Below are positions 53,514 through 62,018 of a stretch of DNA of 64,000 nt, piece by piece. The first letter of the stretch is position 1. Every line of letters begins with the position of its first letter. The notes below the pieces were generated by a model. The model had not been told where the DNA came from. It ran no database searches and saw only the letters and a list, made by a program, of their open reading frames with translations. Made by a program: the position numbers and the translations under genes. This stretch comes from Chryseobacterium sp. 3008163 (GTDB taxonomy: Bacteria > Bacteroidota > Bacteroidia > Flavobacteriales > Weeksellaceae): contig NZ_CP033070.1 in NCBI RefSeq assembly GCF_003669035.1, positions 558,001 through 622,000 on the forward strand. The letters run 5' to 3'.

Positions 53514-54824
53514 TTAAAGCGTCCCAGTAGATTTCAATAAATTGTAATATTGATACAGCACATTGATTTCCGCATTGGCAAAGTCCAATTCAGATTGAAG
53601 TTTTTGGTTTTGCGCATCAATCATTTCTGCCTGCACCGCCAATTGATTGAGGTATTTTGCTTCAGTGATTTTATAGTTTTCTTCGGCCAGTCTTTTTGAA
53701 TCGTTTAAAATATCTGCTTGCTGAATTGCTTCCTGATATTTTACATAAGATGCATTGACATTCATATCAATATTCTGTTGCGTTAAAGTCAGCGCATCAT
53801 TTGCCTGTGTTTTCTGCAATTCACCCAACTTTACTTTCTCTTTAGTTTTATATAAATTATCAATATTATAACTTAAAGAAATTCCGCCTTGCCAACCGCT
53901 TGCGTACATATCCAAAACAGGATTTCTATTGGTAATCGGTCTTTGCAAACTGTAGCCTCCAAAACCTGAAAGCGTCGGCATTCTGTCAGTTTTAATGATT
54001 TCAATATTTTTGTCGGCCACACCAATGTTGGTTTGTGCAGATTTTAGTTGCGGATTGGTATCGTGAGCAAGATTTAAATAATAATCCATTCCGATTCCTG
54101 ATTCTTTATTGCCTAAATTTTCAACAGGAATAATTTCTGTATCCGCAGGCAATCCCAAAGCGATATTTAAATTGTAATTAAGGATTTTTCTGTTGTTGGA
54201 TAACGTAAGAATTCCCTGATCTAAATTTTTAATCGCCAATTCAGCACGGATGACTTCATTTCTCGTCAGCATTCCCTGTTTGTAAAAATCGTTGATGTTC
54301 TTCAATCGTTGCTGAGCCAGTTTTTTGTTGTTTTCAAAAACCGATTGTTGATTAATGATTTTATAAACATCTAAATAATTTGAGATCACTAAAAATTTAA
54401 CGTCCTGCTTATTCTTTTCTAAATCCAGTTCAGAAAGCTGTTCACGAAGGCCTGCCAATTCGACAGATTTATTAACCAATCCACCTTTAAAAATAAGTTG
54501 AGTAGCCTGCACGCCATACGTACTTCCGTAATGAGGCATCTGAATGGTTGTAGAATTTGAGAAATCTTTATCGATCGCAACCACATTTCCCAAATAAAAC
54601 TGAGTAGTGGAAGCCGTTATTGAAGGAAGCTTCTGAAGTTTGGTAATATCCGTCTGCTGTTTGGCAATATTGATATTCTGCGCAGAAACTTTTAACTGAT
54701 AGTGATTCTGAAGTGCCAGTTCGGCGACTTCATTCGCTGTCATCTGTTTTATTTCTTGTGAAAAAAACAGCGCAGGAAAGATAGTCACTACAAGCGATAG
54801 TGCTGTTTTTATGTTCTTTGTCAT
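53514..54824 (-). CDS. TolC-family outer membrane efflux protein
   Basis: A 436-residue outer-membrane channel protein. A signal peptide (about 1-22, ending FFSQ) precedes two repeated halves of long helices and strands, shown by MTANEVAELALQNHYQLKVSAQNINIAKQQ and again by YLNLAHDTNPQLKSAQTNIGVADKNIEII, with GFGGYSLQRP strand segments. Trimers should form the duct through which the EmrAB-like pump exports drugs. It is the first gene of the operon. It is preceded by a TAnnTTTG-type box (54844-54851) and a 22-bp perfect palindrome that may be its operator. Confidence 0.92.
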   Translation of the reverse strand: MTKNIKTALSLVVTIFPALFFSQEIKQMTANEVAELALQNHYQLKVSAQNINIAKQQTDITKLQKLPSITASTTQFYLGNVVAIDKDFSNSTTIQMPHYGSTYGVQATQLIFKGGLVNKSVELAGLREQLSELDLEKNKQDVKFLVISNYLDVYKIINQQSVFENNKKLAQQRLKNINDFYKQGMLTRNEVIRAELAIKNLDQGILTLSNNRKILNYNLNIALGLPADTEIIPVENLGNKESGIGMDYYLNLAHDTNPQLKSAQTNIGVADKNIEIIKTDRMPTLSGFGGYSLQRPITNRNPVLDMYASGWQGGISLSYNIDNLYKTKEKVKLGELQKTQANDALTLTQQNIDMNVNASYVKYQEAIQQADILNDSKRLAEENYKITEAKYLNQLAVQAEMIDAQNQKLQSELDFANAEINVLYQYYNLLKSTGTL

Positions 54825-54843
54825 TTTACCTTGTTTTACGAAG

Positions 54844-54884
54844 CAAAGTTACGACGACTGCAATCTCAAACAAATGTTTGAGAT
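54844..54884 (-). promoter_or_regulatory. Efflux operon promoter and palindromic operator
   Basis: On the minus strand TAACTTTG (54851-54844) lies 19 bp after a TTG (54873-54871). A perfect 22-bp palindrome, arms ATCTCAAACA and TGTTTGAGAT with a 2-bp centre (54863-54884), covers that TTG, so a bound protein would block the promoter. Another exact box, TACATTTG, lies upstream at 54907-54900. Confidence 0.6.
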
Positions 54885-54912
54885 TTGGAAAAAGATGTTC
54901 AAATGTAGGATT

Positions 54913-55758
54913 CTAACCTTCGAACTGATTTCGGTATTGAGAAGGACTCACCTCCAAATGTTTCTTGAAAAAGTGAGAAAATGAATACTGGTCGCTAAAA
55001 CCTAGGATTGTAGAAATCTCTGAAACAGGCTTTTTAGAAGAGTTTAATAAAACCTTCGCTTCATTCATTACAATTATAGCAATAATCTGACTCGCTGACT
55101 TTCCGGTAATGGCTTTCACCACTGATGAAAGATGTCTGGTTGTAATCGACTGTCTCTCGGCATAGAATTCTACTGTTCTATCATTATGATGATGAGAAGC
55201 CAAATCATTGAGAAAAACGAAAACAATTTCTTCTTGTCTCGACATTTGATTCATTGAATTATTGTCCTCCCTTGAAATAATTCCAGCCATTTGGTAACAG
55301 AAAACCGAGAAAAGATGCTCCACCATTTCCTTTTTGTAAATCATTTCTGTCTGAGAATCGAGAATATATTTTAAAAAATTAACGCTTTTCCAAACTACAT
55401 CCATATCATCCTGATGAAAAGGAACGCCGACATTCATCTGCTGACGGAAATAGCGATACGTAATCAACCGATTAAATTTCAGAGATAAAGCTGAAATAAA
55501 ATCTCTTTTGTAAGAAACCATCCTCGACTGAAAATCGTCACTCACCGAGATCATTTCGTAAACCGTCTGCGGGTCGGTCACCATAAACATATTGGCAGAC
55601 AATTCTAGGTCGCTGAAATGCTGTCGCAGTTTGATAGAACCACTTTTGATAAAGATAAAAGCAGGATTATCGGGACGGAAAGGTTTGTCGGCAGAGATTC
55701 TTTCAAAGATATTATGTTGCGTAAAAATCTCAACCCCGAATGTTTCTAAAGCAGACAT
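54913..55758 (-). CDS. AraC-family transcriptional regulator
   Basis: A 281-residue regulator. The C-terminal AraC DNA-binding domain has two helix-turn-helix units (TTRHLSSVVKAITGKSASQII and ILGFSDQYSFSHFFKKHLEVSPSQYRNQF, the family signature). The N-terminal domain (about 1-150) is a cupin-like sensor, FIKSGSIKLRQHFSDLELSANMF. It is directly upstream of the efflux operon on the same strand (88 bp to the tolC-type start), so it is the natural local regulator. TACATTTG ends four bases before its ATG, with a TTG 20 bp upstream. Confidence 0.92.
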   Translation of the reverse strand: MSALETFGVEIFTQHNIFERISADKPFRPDNPAFIFIKSGSIKLRQHFSDLELSANMFMVTDPQTVYEMISVSDDFQSRMVSYKRDFISALSLKFNRLITYRYFRQQMNVGVPFHQDDMDVVWKSVNFLKYILDSQTEMIYKKEMVEHLFSVFCYQMAGIISREDNNSMNQMSRQEEIVFVFLNDLASHHHNDRTVEFYAERQSITTRHLSSVVKAITGKSASQIIAIIVMNEAKVLLNSSKKPVSEISTILGFSDQYSFSHFFKKHLEVSPSQYRNQFEG

Positions 55759-55762
55759 AAGG

Positions 55763-55793
55763 CAAATGTAATCAATCTCTTTTTCGATTGCAA
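55763..55793 (-). promoter_or_regulatory. Promoter of the AraC-family gene, apparently leaderless
   Basis: On the minus strand: TTG (55793-55791), a 20-bp spacer, TACATTTG (55770-55763), four bases, ATG (55758). Both consensus elements are present, and the start codon falls at the expected transcription start. Confidence 0.6.
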
Positions 55794-55827
55794 AAATTTA
55801 TTATTTTAGTACACCCAAATTCAAACT

Positions 55828-56301
55828 ATGAGAAAGATTGATTTACTTTTCGCAGAATACGCTGAAAGCCACAGAAACTCCACCAACAAGCTGATTCACT
55901 GGATCTGTGTTCCGCTGATCTTCTGGACGATTTTAGGATTTATTTCTTTGATTCCTTCCCCACATTTTTGTGCGCCTTACTTTGGATGTATCAGTTTGGT
56001 GAGTTTGATTGTTGTGATTTTGATTACTCTATTTTATCTCAGACTTTCACTTTTGATTGGTTTCATTATGATTTTCGCTATGCTTTTGATGGAGCATCTA
56101 GCGTATGCTGTAAATATTCATTTTGGAAATAAATCGTGGATGGTTTATTTGGCAGTTTTTGTGATTACCTGGATTTTACAATTTGTTGGACATAAGATTG
56201 AGGGTAAGAAACCTTCTTTTCTGAAAGATTTGCAGTTTCTTTTAATTGGACCGATTTGGTTGTTGAGTTTTATTTTGAAAAAAATGGGGATTAGATATTG
56301 A
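55828..56301 (+). CDS. Mpo1/DUF962-like membrane protein
   Basis: A 157-residue protein of the Mpo1-like (YGL010w, DUF962) family. It starts with the family segment LFAEYAESHRNSTNKLIHWICVPLIFW and has four to five membrane segments and HxxG..H-type residues in MEHLAYAVNIHFGNKSW and FVGHKIEGKKPSF. In yeast Mpo1 is an Fe-dependent dioxygenase of 2-hydroxy fatty acids; its histidines are found at comparable places here (HRN, IHW, GHK). The function in this bacterium is inferred only from family. It is a single gene. Confidence 0.85.
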   Translation: MRKIDLLFAEYAESHRNSTNKLIHWICVPLIFWTILGFISLIPSPHFCAPYFGCISLVSLIVVILITLFYLRLSLLIGFIMIFAMLLMEHLAYAVNIHFGNKSWMVYLAVFVITWILQFVGHKIEGKKPSFLKDLQFLLIGPIWLLSFILKKMGIRY

Positions 56302-56324
56302 TTTTAATTTTTCTTGTTTTTAAA

Positions 56325-56341
56325 CGCAAGGTTAGACAAAG
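56325..56341. repeat. Short dispersed repeat, copy 2
   Basis: CGCAAGGTTAGACAAAG, identical to 31399-31415 and also preceded by CTTGTTTTTAAA. It lies 24 bp after the Mpo1-like stop codon. Confidence 0.6.
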
Positions 56342-56405
56342 GCGTTTCACTTAACTAAGAAAGACAATTATTTAGAATTAAGTTTATTAAAATTTCAGTT
56401 AAATA

Positions 56406-57473
56406 TTAATCCTCTAAAGCATACACCGCAAAACTTGCCAACCAATGATCTCCTCCATAATTTCCTTGGAATAATAGTGGTAGACCGTTGTTCAAAAATA
56501 TGGTCGCTGTTTTCTGAAATTCTTTTTTCAATGGATGATTGGCTGGAAGAGATTTTGCAATTCCTTTCATGCACCATGCTTTTGTGAAAGATAATCCGAC
56601 CAAATGTACCGTTTGATAATCGCTCAAATCACTGACCACAGGAATTTTTTCAATATTTTCTATGCTTCTTTTTTCGTAGAATTGATCAAGCCATTTTACA
56701 AATTCTTTTTGTGGAAGAATTCTTCGCATCAAATCTGCAATTTCAAGGCTTGGCGAGAAAAAATCTGAACCATCTGGCTCGAGATAAGCAGGTGTTTTTG
56801 TATTATTTAAATAAAAGTATTTTGCTTTCTCAGTCAGTTGATTTTCAAAATCTTTATCCTTCGCAGCTCTTGCCCAATCTAGCGCAAAAACCATAGCAAA
56901 TGCAGTGTTCGGATGAACTCCAGTTCTGTTGGGGTAGGTTTGTTTAGGCAGATAGGTTTTCCATGAAGCAAGAATTTTATCAGTGAGGGGCTTTAAATTC
57001 TCATGCCATATCTTTGCTTTAGGATGATTCCATGTCATGAGTTCTTCGTCTAATTTGAGAAGCCAAGCCCAACCATACGTTCGCTCGAAAGTTGTAGTCA
57101 ATTGATATTTTGTAAAATAATCGGCCTCAACCTGAAGATTTTCTTTCTTAAATGAATTCTCTAAAATATTCTCAATGTCTTTAGCAACTGATAAATTAGG
57201 TTTTGTTTTCAGCATCCGCACTAACATCCAATGTCCATGAACAGACGAATGCCAATCAAAACAGCCGTAGAAACTTGGGTGCAGATCTTTCGGTGTTAAA
57301 GGAACTTCATTTGCATTATTGATAATGTGTGCTGTTTTATTGGGATATTCCTGATTGATACAGTGCAGTGGCTTTTCAGAGAGCTTTATAGCCATTTCAT
57401 CCGTTAATTTCGGAGATTCCTGAGCAAAAATTAAAAATGGAGAGAAGATAAATACTAAAAGACTTGTTTTCAT
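56406..57473 (-). CDS. Exported DUF2891 protein
   Basis: A 355-residue protein with an N-terminal signal peptide (MKTSLLVFIFSPFLIFAQE). The rest follows the DUF2891 pattern: CFDWHSSVHGHWMLVRML, TFERTYGWAWLLKLDEEL, HPNTAFAMVFALDWARA, EPDGSDFFSPSLEIADLM and the terminal GNYGGDHWLASFAVYAL. Many Trp, His and Asp residues in an alpha/alpha-toroid-like helical arrangement suggest a glycosidase-like fold, but no activity is known to me. It is a single gene and probably periplasmic. Confidence 0.88.
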   Translation of the reverse strand: MKTSLLVFIFSPFLIFAQESPKLTDEMAIKLSEKPLHCINQEYPNKTAHIINNANEVPLTPKDLHPSFYGCFDWHSSVHGHWMLVRMLKTKPNLSVAKDIENILENSFKKENLQVEADYFTKYQLTTTFERTYGWAWLLKLDEELMTWNHPKAKIWHENLKPLTDKILASWKTYLPKQTYPNRTGVHPNTAFAMVFALDWARAAKDKDFENQLTEKAKYFYLNNTKTPAYLEPDGSDFFSPSLEIADLMRRILPQKEFVKWLDQFYEKRSIENIEKIPVVSDLSDYQTVHLVGLSFTKAWCMKGIAKSLPANHPLKKEFQKTATIFLNNGLPLLFQGNYGGDHWLASFAVYALED

Positions 57474-57612
57474 TTTATAAAAATATTAATTAAAATTTAA
57501 CTGTAACAGTCTTACAGCGAATTATTAATTAATTCAAATTAAAATATTTGAGATATTTACAACAAATAAGACTTCAAGCACGTTTTTTGATACCACATTG
57601 AAAAATTCATTT

Positions 57613-58491
57613 ATGAAAAAGATAATTTTACCATTATTTTGTTTGATCCTTCTTAACTGTAACAAATCAGAAGCTGTTGCCAATGAATCAGTAAGTGCAA
57701 TGGCAGTGATGGAAGATGTTGCCGTTGATTCAGCGGCTGCTTCCTATTCTCCTTCTCCATCAACTACCACTTCGGACAAACAAGTACAAAACAGTGAACC
57801 AAATTCTTCTAATCCAAAAACCAATATTGTTTCTAAAAAAATTATTAAAAATGGGGAGATGGAAATTCAGGTTGGTGAGATTAAGAAAGCACAAAATCAA
57901 ATCAGTGAAATTCTAAAGAAAAATAATGCATACATTCAATCTGAACGTTTTAATAATAATGATACTGCCGAAAATTTAAATGTAACCATAAGAGTTCCCC
58001 ATCAAAATTTTGATCCACTTATTAATTCCTTTTCCAATGGTGTTGGTTCTGTTTTATCTAAAAATATTTCGTCCGATGACGTGACAGAAGAATATACAGA
58101 TGTTTCTATCAAATTAGAGAATAAGAAAATTTATCTAGAAAAATATCGTGACATGTTGCGAAGTGCAAAAACCACAAAAGACATGTTGGAAATTCAGGAA
58201 AATATTCGGTCATTGGAAGATGAGATTGACGTTTCGGAGGGAAGACTTCGTTTTATAGACGACAGAGTCAACTACAGTACTTTGGAATTAATGCTGTATA
58301 AAGAGAAAGTGAGAAGTTCAGCAACCTCAAAAATAGGTTTTGGAAGCCGTTTTGGAGATTCTATTACAGAAGGCTGGAATAGTTTCATAGCATTCTTTTT
58401 AGGAGTTATTTCTTTCTGGCCTTTCTTGCTACTGATTCCAATAGTCGTTTTCGTTTGGAAAAAATGGAGGAAAAACAGAGTTAAAAAATAA
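57613..58491 (+). CDS. DUF4349 lipoprotein with membrane anchor
   Basis: A 292-residue protein. The N-terminal lipobox LILLNC (C15 or so) indicates a lipoprotein; a TTG five codons farther upstream is also possible as start. A low-complexity Ser/Pro/Thr linker follows, then the DUF4349 domain (VSKKIIKNGEMEIQVGEIKKAQNQI ... IRVPHQNFDPLINSFSNGVGSVLSKNISSDDVTEEYTDVSIKLENKK), a coiled-coil stretch (LEIQENIRSLEDEIDVSEGRLRF) and a C-terminal transmembrane helix (IAFFLGVISFWPFLLLIPIVVFV) with a basic tail. The function is unknown. It ends at a shared terminator. Confidence 0.87.
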   Translation: MKKIILPLFCLILLNCNKSEAVANESVSAMAVMEDVAVDSAAASYSPSPSTTTSDKQVQNSEPNSSNPKTNIVSKKIIKNGEMEIQVGEIKKAQNQISEILKKNNAYIQSERFNNNDTAENLNVTIRVPHQNFDPLINSFSNGVGSVLSKNISSDDVTEEYTDVSIKLENKKIYLEKYRDMLRSAKTTKDMLEIQENIRSLEDEIDVSEGRLRFIDDRVNYSTLELMLYKEKVRSSATSKIGFGSRFGDSITEGWNSFIAFFLGVISFWPFLLLIPIVVFVWKKWRKNRVKK

Positions 58492-58506
58492 AATCATAAA
58501 ACAAAA

Positions 58507-58537
58507 AACATCCGAATACTTTTGATATTCGGATGTT
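58507..58537. terminator. Bidirectional intrinsic terminator
   Basis: An 11-bp perfect stem ACATCCGAATA / TATTCGGATGT (58508-58518, 58526-58536) with a seven-base loop, A-rich on the left and T on the right. It ends the DUF4349 gene (+) and the small protein at 58559 (-). Confidence 0.9.
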
Positions 58538-58558
58538 TCATTGCAATAAACAATTTAT

Positions 58559-58936
58559 CTAAGCATTAAAATGCGATTTTACAGTTTCTAAAACCTGCTC
58601 ATCAGACATTTGTTGCGAAGTTTCTAAAGTGATTTTTAAATCTTTAAACTGAGCGGTGTCATGCAGATACTTTTTCAATTCTTCCTGAATAGTCCCAGGA
58701 CCAGTAATTAAAACATCTTCAGAATTTGTCAGAAGATGCTCAACCTCTTTAAAGAATTTTACTCTATTTGTTTGTTCGGCATTATTTCCTGCATTTTCAC
58801 TGGAGTTCCCGTGCTGAATAATTGCTTTTACAGGACTGCATAAGAAAAATTTGAATGCATTCTGTGCATCATGATTTTTTACGACTACAGCTTTTTGGGT
58901 ATCGATCCAAAGACCTGCTAATTTTTTGTCAGACAT
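58559..58936 (-). CDS. Small eRF1 domain-3-like protein
   Basis: A 125-residue protein. It opens with KLAGLWIDTQKAVVV, has a central SEDVLITGPGTIQEELKKYLHD segment and ends in KDLKITLETSQQMSDEQVLETVKSHF. This order resembles domain 3 of archaeal/eukaryotic release factors and the bacterial baeRF proteins (ligand-binding alpha/beta fold, VLitGpG...K..L). Catalytic GGQ is absent, so no peptidyl-tRNA hydrolysis is suggested. The role is unknown, perhaps ribosome-associated stress. The gene has no close neighbour on its strand. Confidence 0.65.
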   Translation of the reverse strand: MSDKKLAGLWIDTQKAVVVKNHDAQNAFKFFLCSPVKAIIQHGNSSENAGNNAEQTNRVKFFKEVEHLLTNSEDVLITGPGTIQEELKKYLHDTAQFKDLKITLETSQQMSDEQVLETVKSHFNA

Positions 58937-59096
58937 ATTATATTTTTTTAATGTTATATGTATGTAATGACAAGAATGATGCTAAAGAGTTGTTAACGGC
59001 TGTTAAATAATAAATAAAGAATTTCCTAAACACAAATTTCACAAATGAATTTCACGAATGACATTATGTTTAAAAATAAATCTGCTCAATTTGCTT

Positions 59097-59115
59097 AATC
59101 TGCGAGAGAAAAAAT
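59097..59115. repeat. AATCTGCGAGAG repeat, copy 2
   Basis: An exact 19-bp match to 40035-40053, again preceded by a CTGCTCAAT-type sequence. It abuts the stop codon of the methyltransferase gene. Confidence 0.6.
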
Positions 59116-59813
59116 TATTTTCCTAAAACGAACACAGCAGGAATTTTATGCAATTCAGGTTTTTGTTTTTGCCAATCTTTGATGCTTAAAGTTTTTATGA
59201 ATTCATGCTCCGAATCATTAATGTTTGCAGCAATACAAAGTTTCGTATTCGGCGAGAGAAATTTACACAAATCATCGAAGAGCGCATTATTTCTGTAAGG
59301 CGTTTCCATGAAAATCTGGGTGTACCCCGTTTTTTGAAGTTCACTTTCAAGATATTGGATTCTCTTTTTCTTCTCGCCCTTTTCTATCGGAAGATAACCG
59401 TTGAAACTAAATTCTTGACCGTTAAAACCGCTTGAAATTAAAGCTAAAATAATCGATGAAGGCCCAGAAATAGGAATCACTCTGATTTTTTTCTCATGAC
59501 ACCATTTTACAATCAGATTTCCAGGGTCTGCGATACACGGAAGTCCGGCTTCTGATAATAATCCGAAATCCTGACCGTTGAGCATTCTGTCCTGAGCTTC
59601 TTTGACATCAGAATTTTCTGTGTATTTATCTAAAAGAAATAACTTTAAATCTGCCTGCTTTTTTTCAGGAGCAAAAAACTTGATCACTTTTCTTGCCGTT
59701 TTTTCATTTTCAACAAAGAAAAAGTCGGTCTGCATGATATAGTCTTTAATCACTGGAGAAAAATGAGTGATTGGGGTATTTTCTGAAAGATAAGCCGGAA
59801 TTAAAAAAAGCAT
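59115..59813 (-). CDS. RsmI-like SAM-dependent methyltransferase
   Basis: A 232-residue protein of the tetrapyrrole methylase/RsmI superfamily. It begins LFLIPAYLSENTPITHF and has the family glycine-rich segments DFGLLSEAGLPCIADPGNLIV and VIPISGPSSIILALISSGF, plus EFSFNGYLPIEKGEKKKRI and the later METPYRNNALFDDL. RsmI methylates the 2-prime O of C1402 in 16S rRNA. The Bacteroidota have a shorter paralogue of this type besides true RsmI, and this protein fits that group, so its target is uncertain. It is followed upstream by the phosphatase gene with only 46 bp between, so both may be one unit. Confidence 0.88.
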   Translation of the reverse strand: MLFLIPAYLSENTPITHFSPVIKDYIMQTDFFFVENEKTARKVIKFFAPEKKQADLKLFLLDKYTENSDVKEAQDRMLNGQDFGLLSEAGLPCIADPGNLIVKWCHEKKIRVIPISGPSSIILALISSGFNGQEFSFNGYLPIEKGEKKKRIQYLESELQKTGYTQIFMETPYRNNALFDDLCKFLSPNTKLCIAANINDSEHEFIKTLSIKDWQKQKPELHKIPAVFVLGK

Positions 59814-59859
59814 TGTTGTAAATTATAAGTTGAAATTTAATTAAAAGAAGATGTTTATT

Positions 59860-60330
59860 CTATACTTTATTAGTAATAACCTGTTGTTGTAATTGATGTG
59901 AAATTTTATTGCAGGCATCATCCAATAACTGAAAAACATTTTCAAAATCATTCATGTCGCCCCAGTAAGGATCAGGAACTTCTGAGTTTTGATGATTTCC
60001 AGCTTCTTCTAAAAACAGATGAACTTTCTGACGTTGTTCTTCATTTTTAGTCATAGAAATCACATCTTCAAGATTTTTCAAATCCATACAGTAGATTTTA
60101 TCAAATTTGTCTAAATCTGATATAAGAAGTGGTCTGGATTTTTGTTTTGAAATATCAATGCCATGATTGGCCGCGGTTTTCACGGCTCTTTTGTCAGGTA
60201 TTTCTCCTTCATGCATGGAGATTGTCCCTACAGAATCGACCAAAAAACTATCAGGAAGTTTAGATCTTAAAATTCCTTCAGCAAGCGGACTTCTGCAGAT
60301 ATTTCCTAAACAAACCATTAGTATTTTCAT
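59860..60330 (-). CDS. Low-molecular-weight protein-tyrosine phosphatase
   Basis: A 156-residue phosphatase. The P-loop CLGNICRSP near the N-terminus gives the C(x)5R signature (C7, R13), and the general-acid aspartate is in VPDPYWGD. Length and both catalytic motifs are those of active enzymes. In bacteria they dephosphorylate Wzc-type tyrosine kinases in polysaccharide export, or stress proteins. No kinase gene lies in the window. A CAAAATTA (minus TAATTTTG) element at 60365-60372 could be its -7 box. It lies just downstream of the dnaA terminator. Confidence 0.92.
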   Translation of the reverse strand: MKILMVCLGNICRSPLAEGILRSKLPDSFLVDSVGTISMHEGEIPDKRAVKTAANHGIDISKQKSRPLLISDLDKFDKIYCMDLKNLEDVISMTKNEEQRQKVHLFLEEAGNHQNSEVPDPYWGDMNDFENVFQLLDDACNKISHQLQQQVITNKV

Positions 60331-60374
60331 TGAACAAAATTTAGAATTATATATTTTCAGTTGACAAAATTAAA

Positions 60375-60403
60375 TAAAAAATGGAGAACAAAAATATTCT
60401 CCA
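60375..60403 (-). terminator. Terminator of dnaA
   Basis: A 7-bp stem TGGAGAA / TTCTCCA (60382-60388, 60397-60403). On the minus strand the hairpin is followed by a T-rich tract (60381-60375), 26 bp after the dnaA stop. Confidence 0.82.
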
Positions 60404-60428
60404 CTTTCCTATTATTTTTAGTTACAGA

Positions 60429-61883
60429 TTAATGCTTGATTTTCTCTGTCAATTCTTTTACGTATTTTTTAATTTCCTTATCGATTTTAGAAACATCTTT
60501 TATCGTATCGCAAGCGTACATCACTGTTGAATGGTCTTTTCCTCCCATCTCTTCACCAATTTTTGTAAATGTTGCATTGGTAAATTCTTTAGCAAAATAC
60601 ATCGCTAATTGTCTTGGTAAAGCGATTTCTCTTTTTCTGGTCTTAGATAAAAGCTGTTCTCTTTTGATTCCGAAATACTCACAGACAACTTCCTGAATGT
60701 AAGGAATATTGATAACCTTTTTCTGATTGGCAGCAATCTTATTGATTGTTTCCTTTAATAATTCAAGACTTAGCTCAGATTTATAAATAGTAGAATAGGC
60801 AATTACTGAATTGATAACCCCAATCAGTTCTCTTACGTTAGTTTTTGCTTCTGCGGCAAGGAAGTCTAACATATCTTCTGTTAAAACAATTCCGTCCCTG
60901 CTTAGTTTATCAACGATAATTTTTCTTCTTGTATCTAAATCCGGAGATTTGATTTCTGCAGAAAGTCCCCATTTGAAACGAGAAACAATTCTGTCCTGAA
61001 TATCCATAATATCAACGGGAGCTTTATCTGAAGTCAAGATAATCTGCTTCCCGTTTTGATGTAAATAATCAAAAATATGGAAGAAGCTGTCCTGTGTTGC
61101 AGACTTACCAGATAAGAACTGAATATCATCGATAATCAAAACATCTACCATTTGGTAAAAATTAGCAAACTCTGTCTGTTTATGAGCTTTTGCAGCTGAA
61201 ATAAACTGCTGGATAAATTTTTCTGAAGAAAGATAAAGAACCACTTTATCCGGAAACTGGCTTTTCACTTCTAAACCAACCGCCTGACCAAGGTGAGTTT
61301 TACCAACACCATAACCTCCGTACAAAAATAGTGGATTAAATGCCGTAGAACCAGGTCTTTTTGCAATTGATCTAGCAACCGTAGAAGCAAACTTGTTGCT
61401 CTCACCTTCCACATAATTATCAAAAGAAAAATCAGCTTTCAGGTTAGAATCAATATTTACTTTTTTGATTCCCGGAACAACGAAAGGATTAACAATATTA
61501 GATGAAAAACCCTGAGGCATTGTTTCCTGCATTTTTGGTGTAGGAACGGTTTTGCCTTTCATATTCATTGTAACTGGTTTTTCTAAACCGCTTGGCTTAT
61601 TTTCCATTACCGAATACCAAAGTTTAACGCCTTTACCGATGTTTTTCTTCAGGGCAGCAGAAAGCAACGATAAGTAATTATCTTCAATATATTCTTTGTA
61701 AAAATCACTCGGAACCATTAATGTAAGATTGTTGTCAACCAATGAAATTGGCTGCACTTTATCAAACAGTAAGTCGAAGGATTTTTCGAGTTTTTTAAGA
61801 TCAGAATTGTCTTCAGCCGCGTTTAAATTATCTCGCATAAACTGAAGGCACTTCTGCCATATCATCATTAAATTTTCATCCAT
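60429..61883 (-). CDS. dnaA: Chromosomal replication initiator protein DnaA
   Basis: A 484-residue initiator that opens the origin and recruits DnaB. Domain I is MIWQKCLQFMRDNL; domain III is an AAA+ ATPase with Walker A LYGGYGVGKTHL, Walker B VDVLIIDDIQFLSGK and sensor/arginine-finger residues; domain IV has the DnaA-box-reading helix signature GGKDHSTVMYACDTI. I choose ATG 61883 because domain I begins there; a frame back to 61970 would add 29 residues unlike any family member. It is divergent from the thioesterase gene. No TTATCCACA-type box was found next to it, so the origin may be elsewhere. Confidence 0.97.
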   Translation of the reverse strand: MDENLMMIWQKCLQFMRDNLNAAEDNSDLKKLEKSFDLLFDKVQPISLVDNNLTLMVPSDFYKEYIEDNYLSLLSAALKKNIGKGVKLWYSVMENKPSGLEKPVTMNMKGKTVPTPKMQETMPQGFSSNIVNPFVVPGIKKVNIDSNLKADFSFDNYVEGESNKFASTVARSIAKRPGSTAFNPLFLYGGYGVGKTHLGQAVGLEVKSQFPDKVVLYLSSEKFIQQFISAAKAHKQTEFANFYQMVDVLIIDDIQFLSGKSATQDSFFHIFDYLHQNGKQIILTSDKAPVDIMDIQDRIVSRFKWGLSAEIKSPDLDTRRKIIVDKLSRDGIVLTEDMLDFLAAEAKTNVRELIGVINSVIAYSTIYKSELSLELLKETINKIAANQKKVINIPYIQEVVCEYFGIKREQLLSKTRKREIALPRQLAMYFAKEFTNATFTKIGEEMGGKDHSTVMYACDTIKDVSKIDKEIKKYVKELTEKIKH

Positions 61884-61964
61884 TTTTATGCCCTGATTAA
61901 TTCTTTGGTTGTTTGTTTTTATTGGGAAGACAAAGGTCACATATTTTAACTTTAAAAAAAAATA

Positions 61965-61996
61965 TTGCAAGTATTGATTATTAAAAAATATATTTG
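61965..61996 (+). promoter_or_regulatory. Promoter of the thioesterase gene
   Basis: TTG (61965-61967), a 21-bp spacer, then an exact TATATTTG (61989-61996). It sets the start codon of the thioesterase at 62019, since earlier ATG/TTG codons lie inside the promoter. Confidence 0.7.
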
Positions 61997-62018
61997 TATG
62001 TATAAATCAAACCTCAAG

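Noticed and set aside
61884..61970. N-terminal extension of dnaA
   Set aside because: The 29 extra residues do not fit domain I, which starts at MDENLMMIWQKC.
61965..62018. Earlier starts of the thioesterase (TTG 61965, ATG 61998)
   Set aside because: They lie inside or directly at the -33 and -7 promoter elements, so no transcript would include them.
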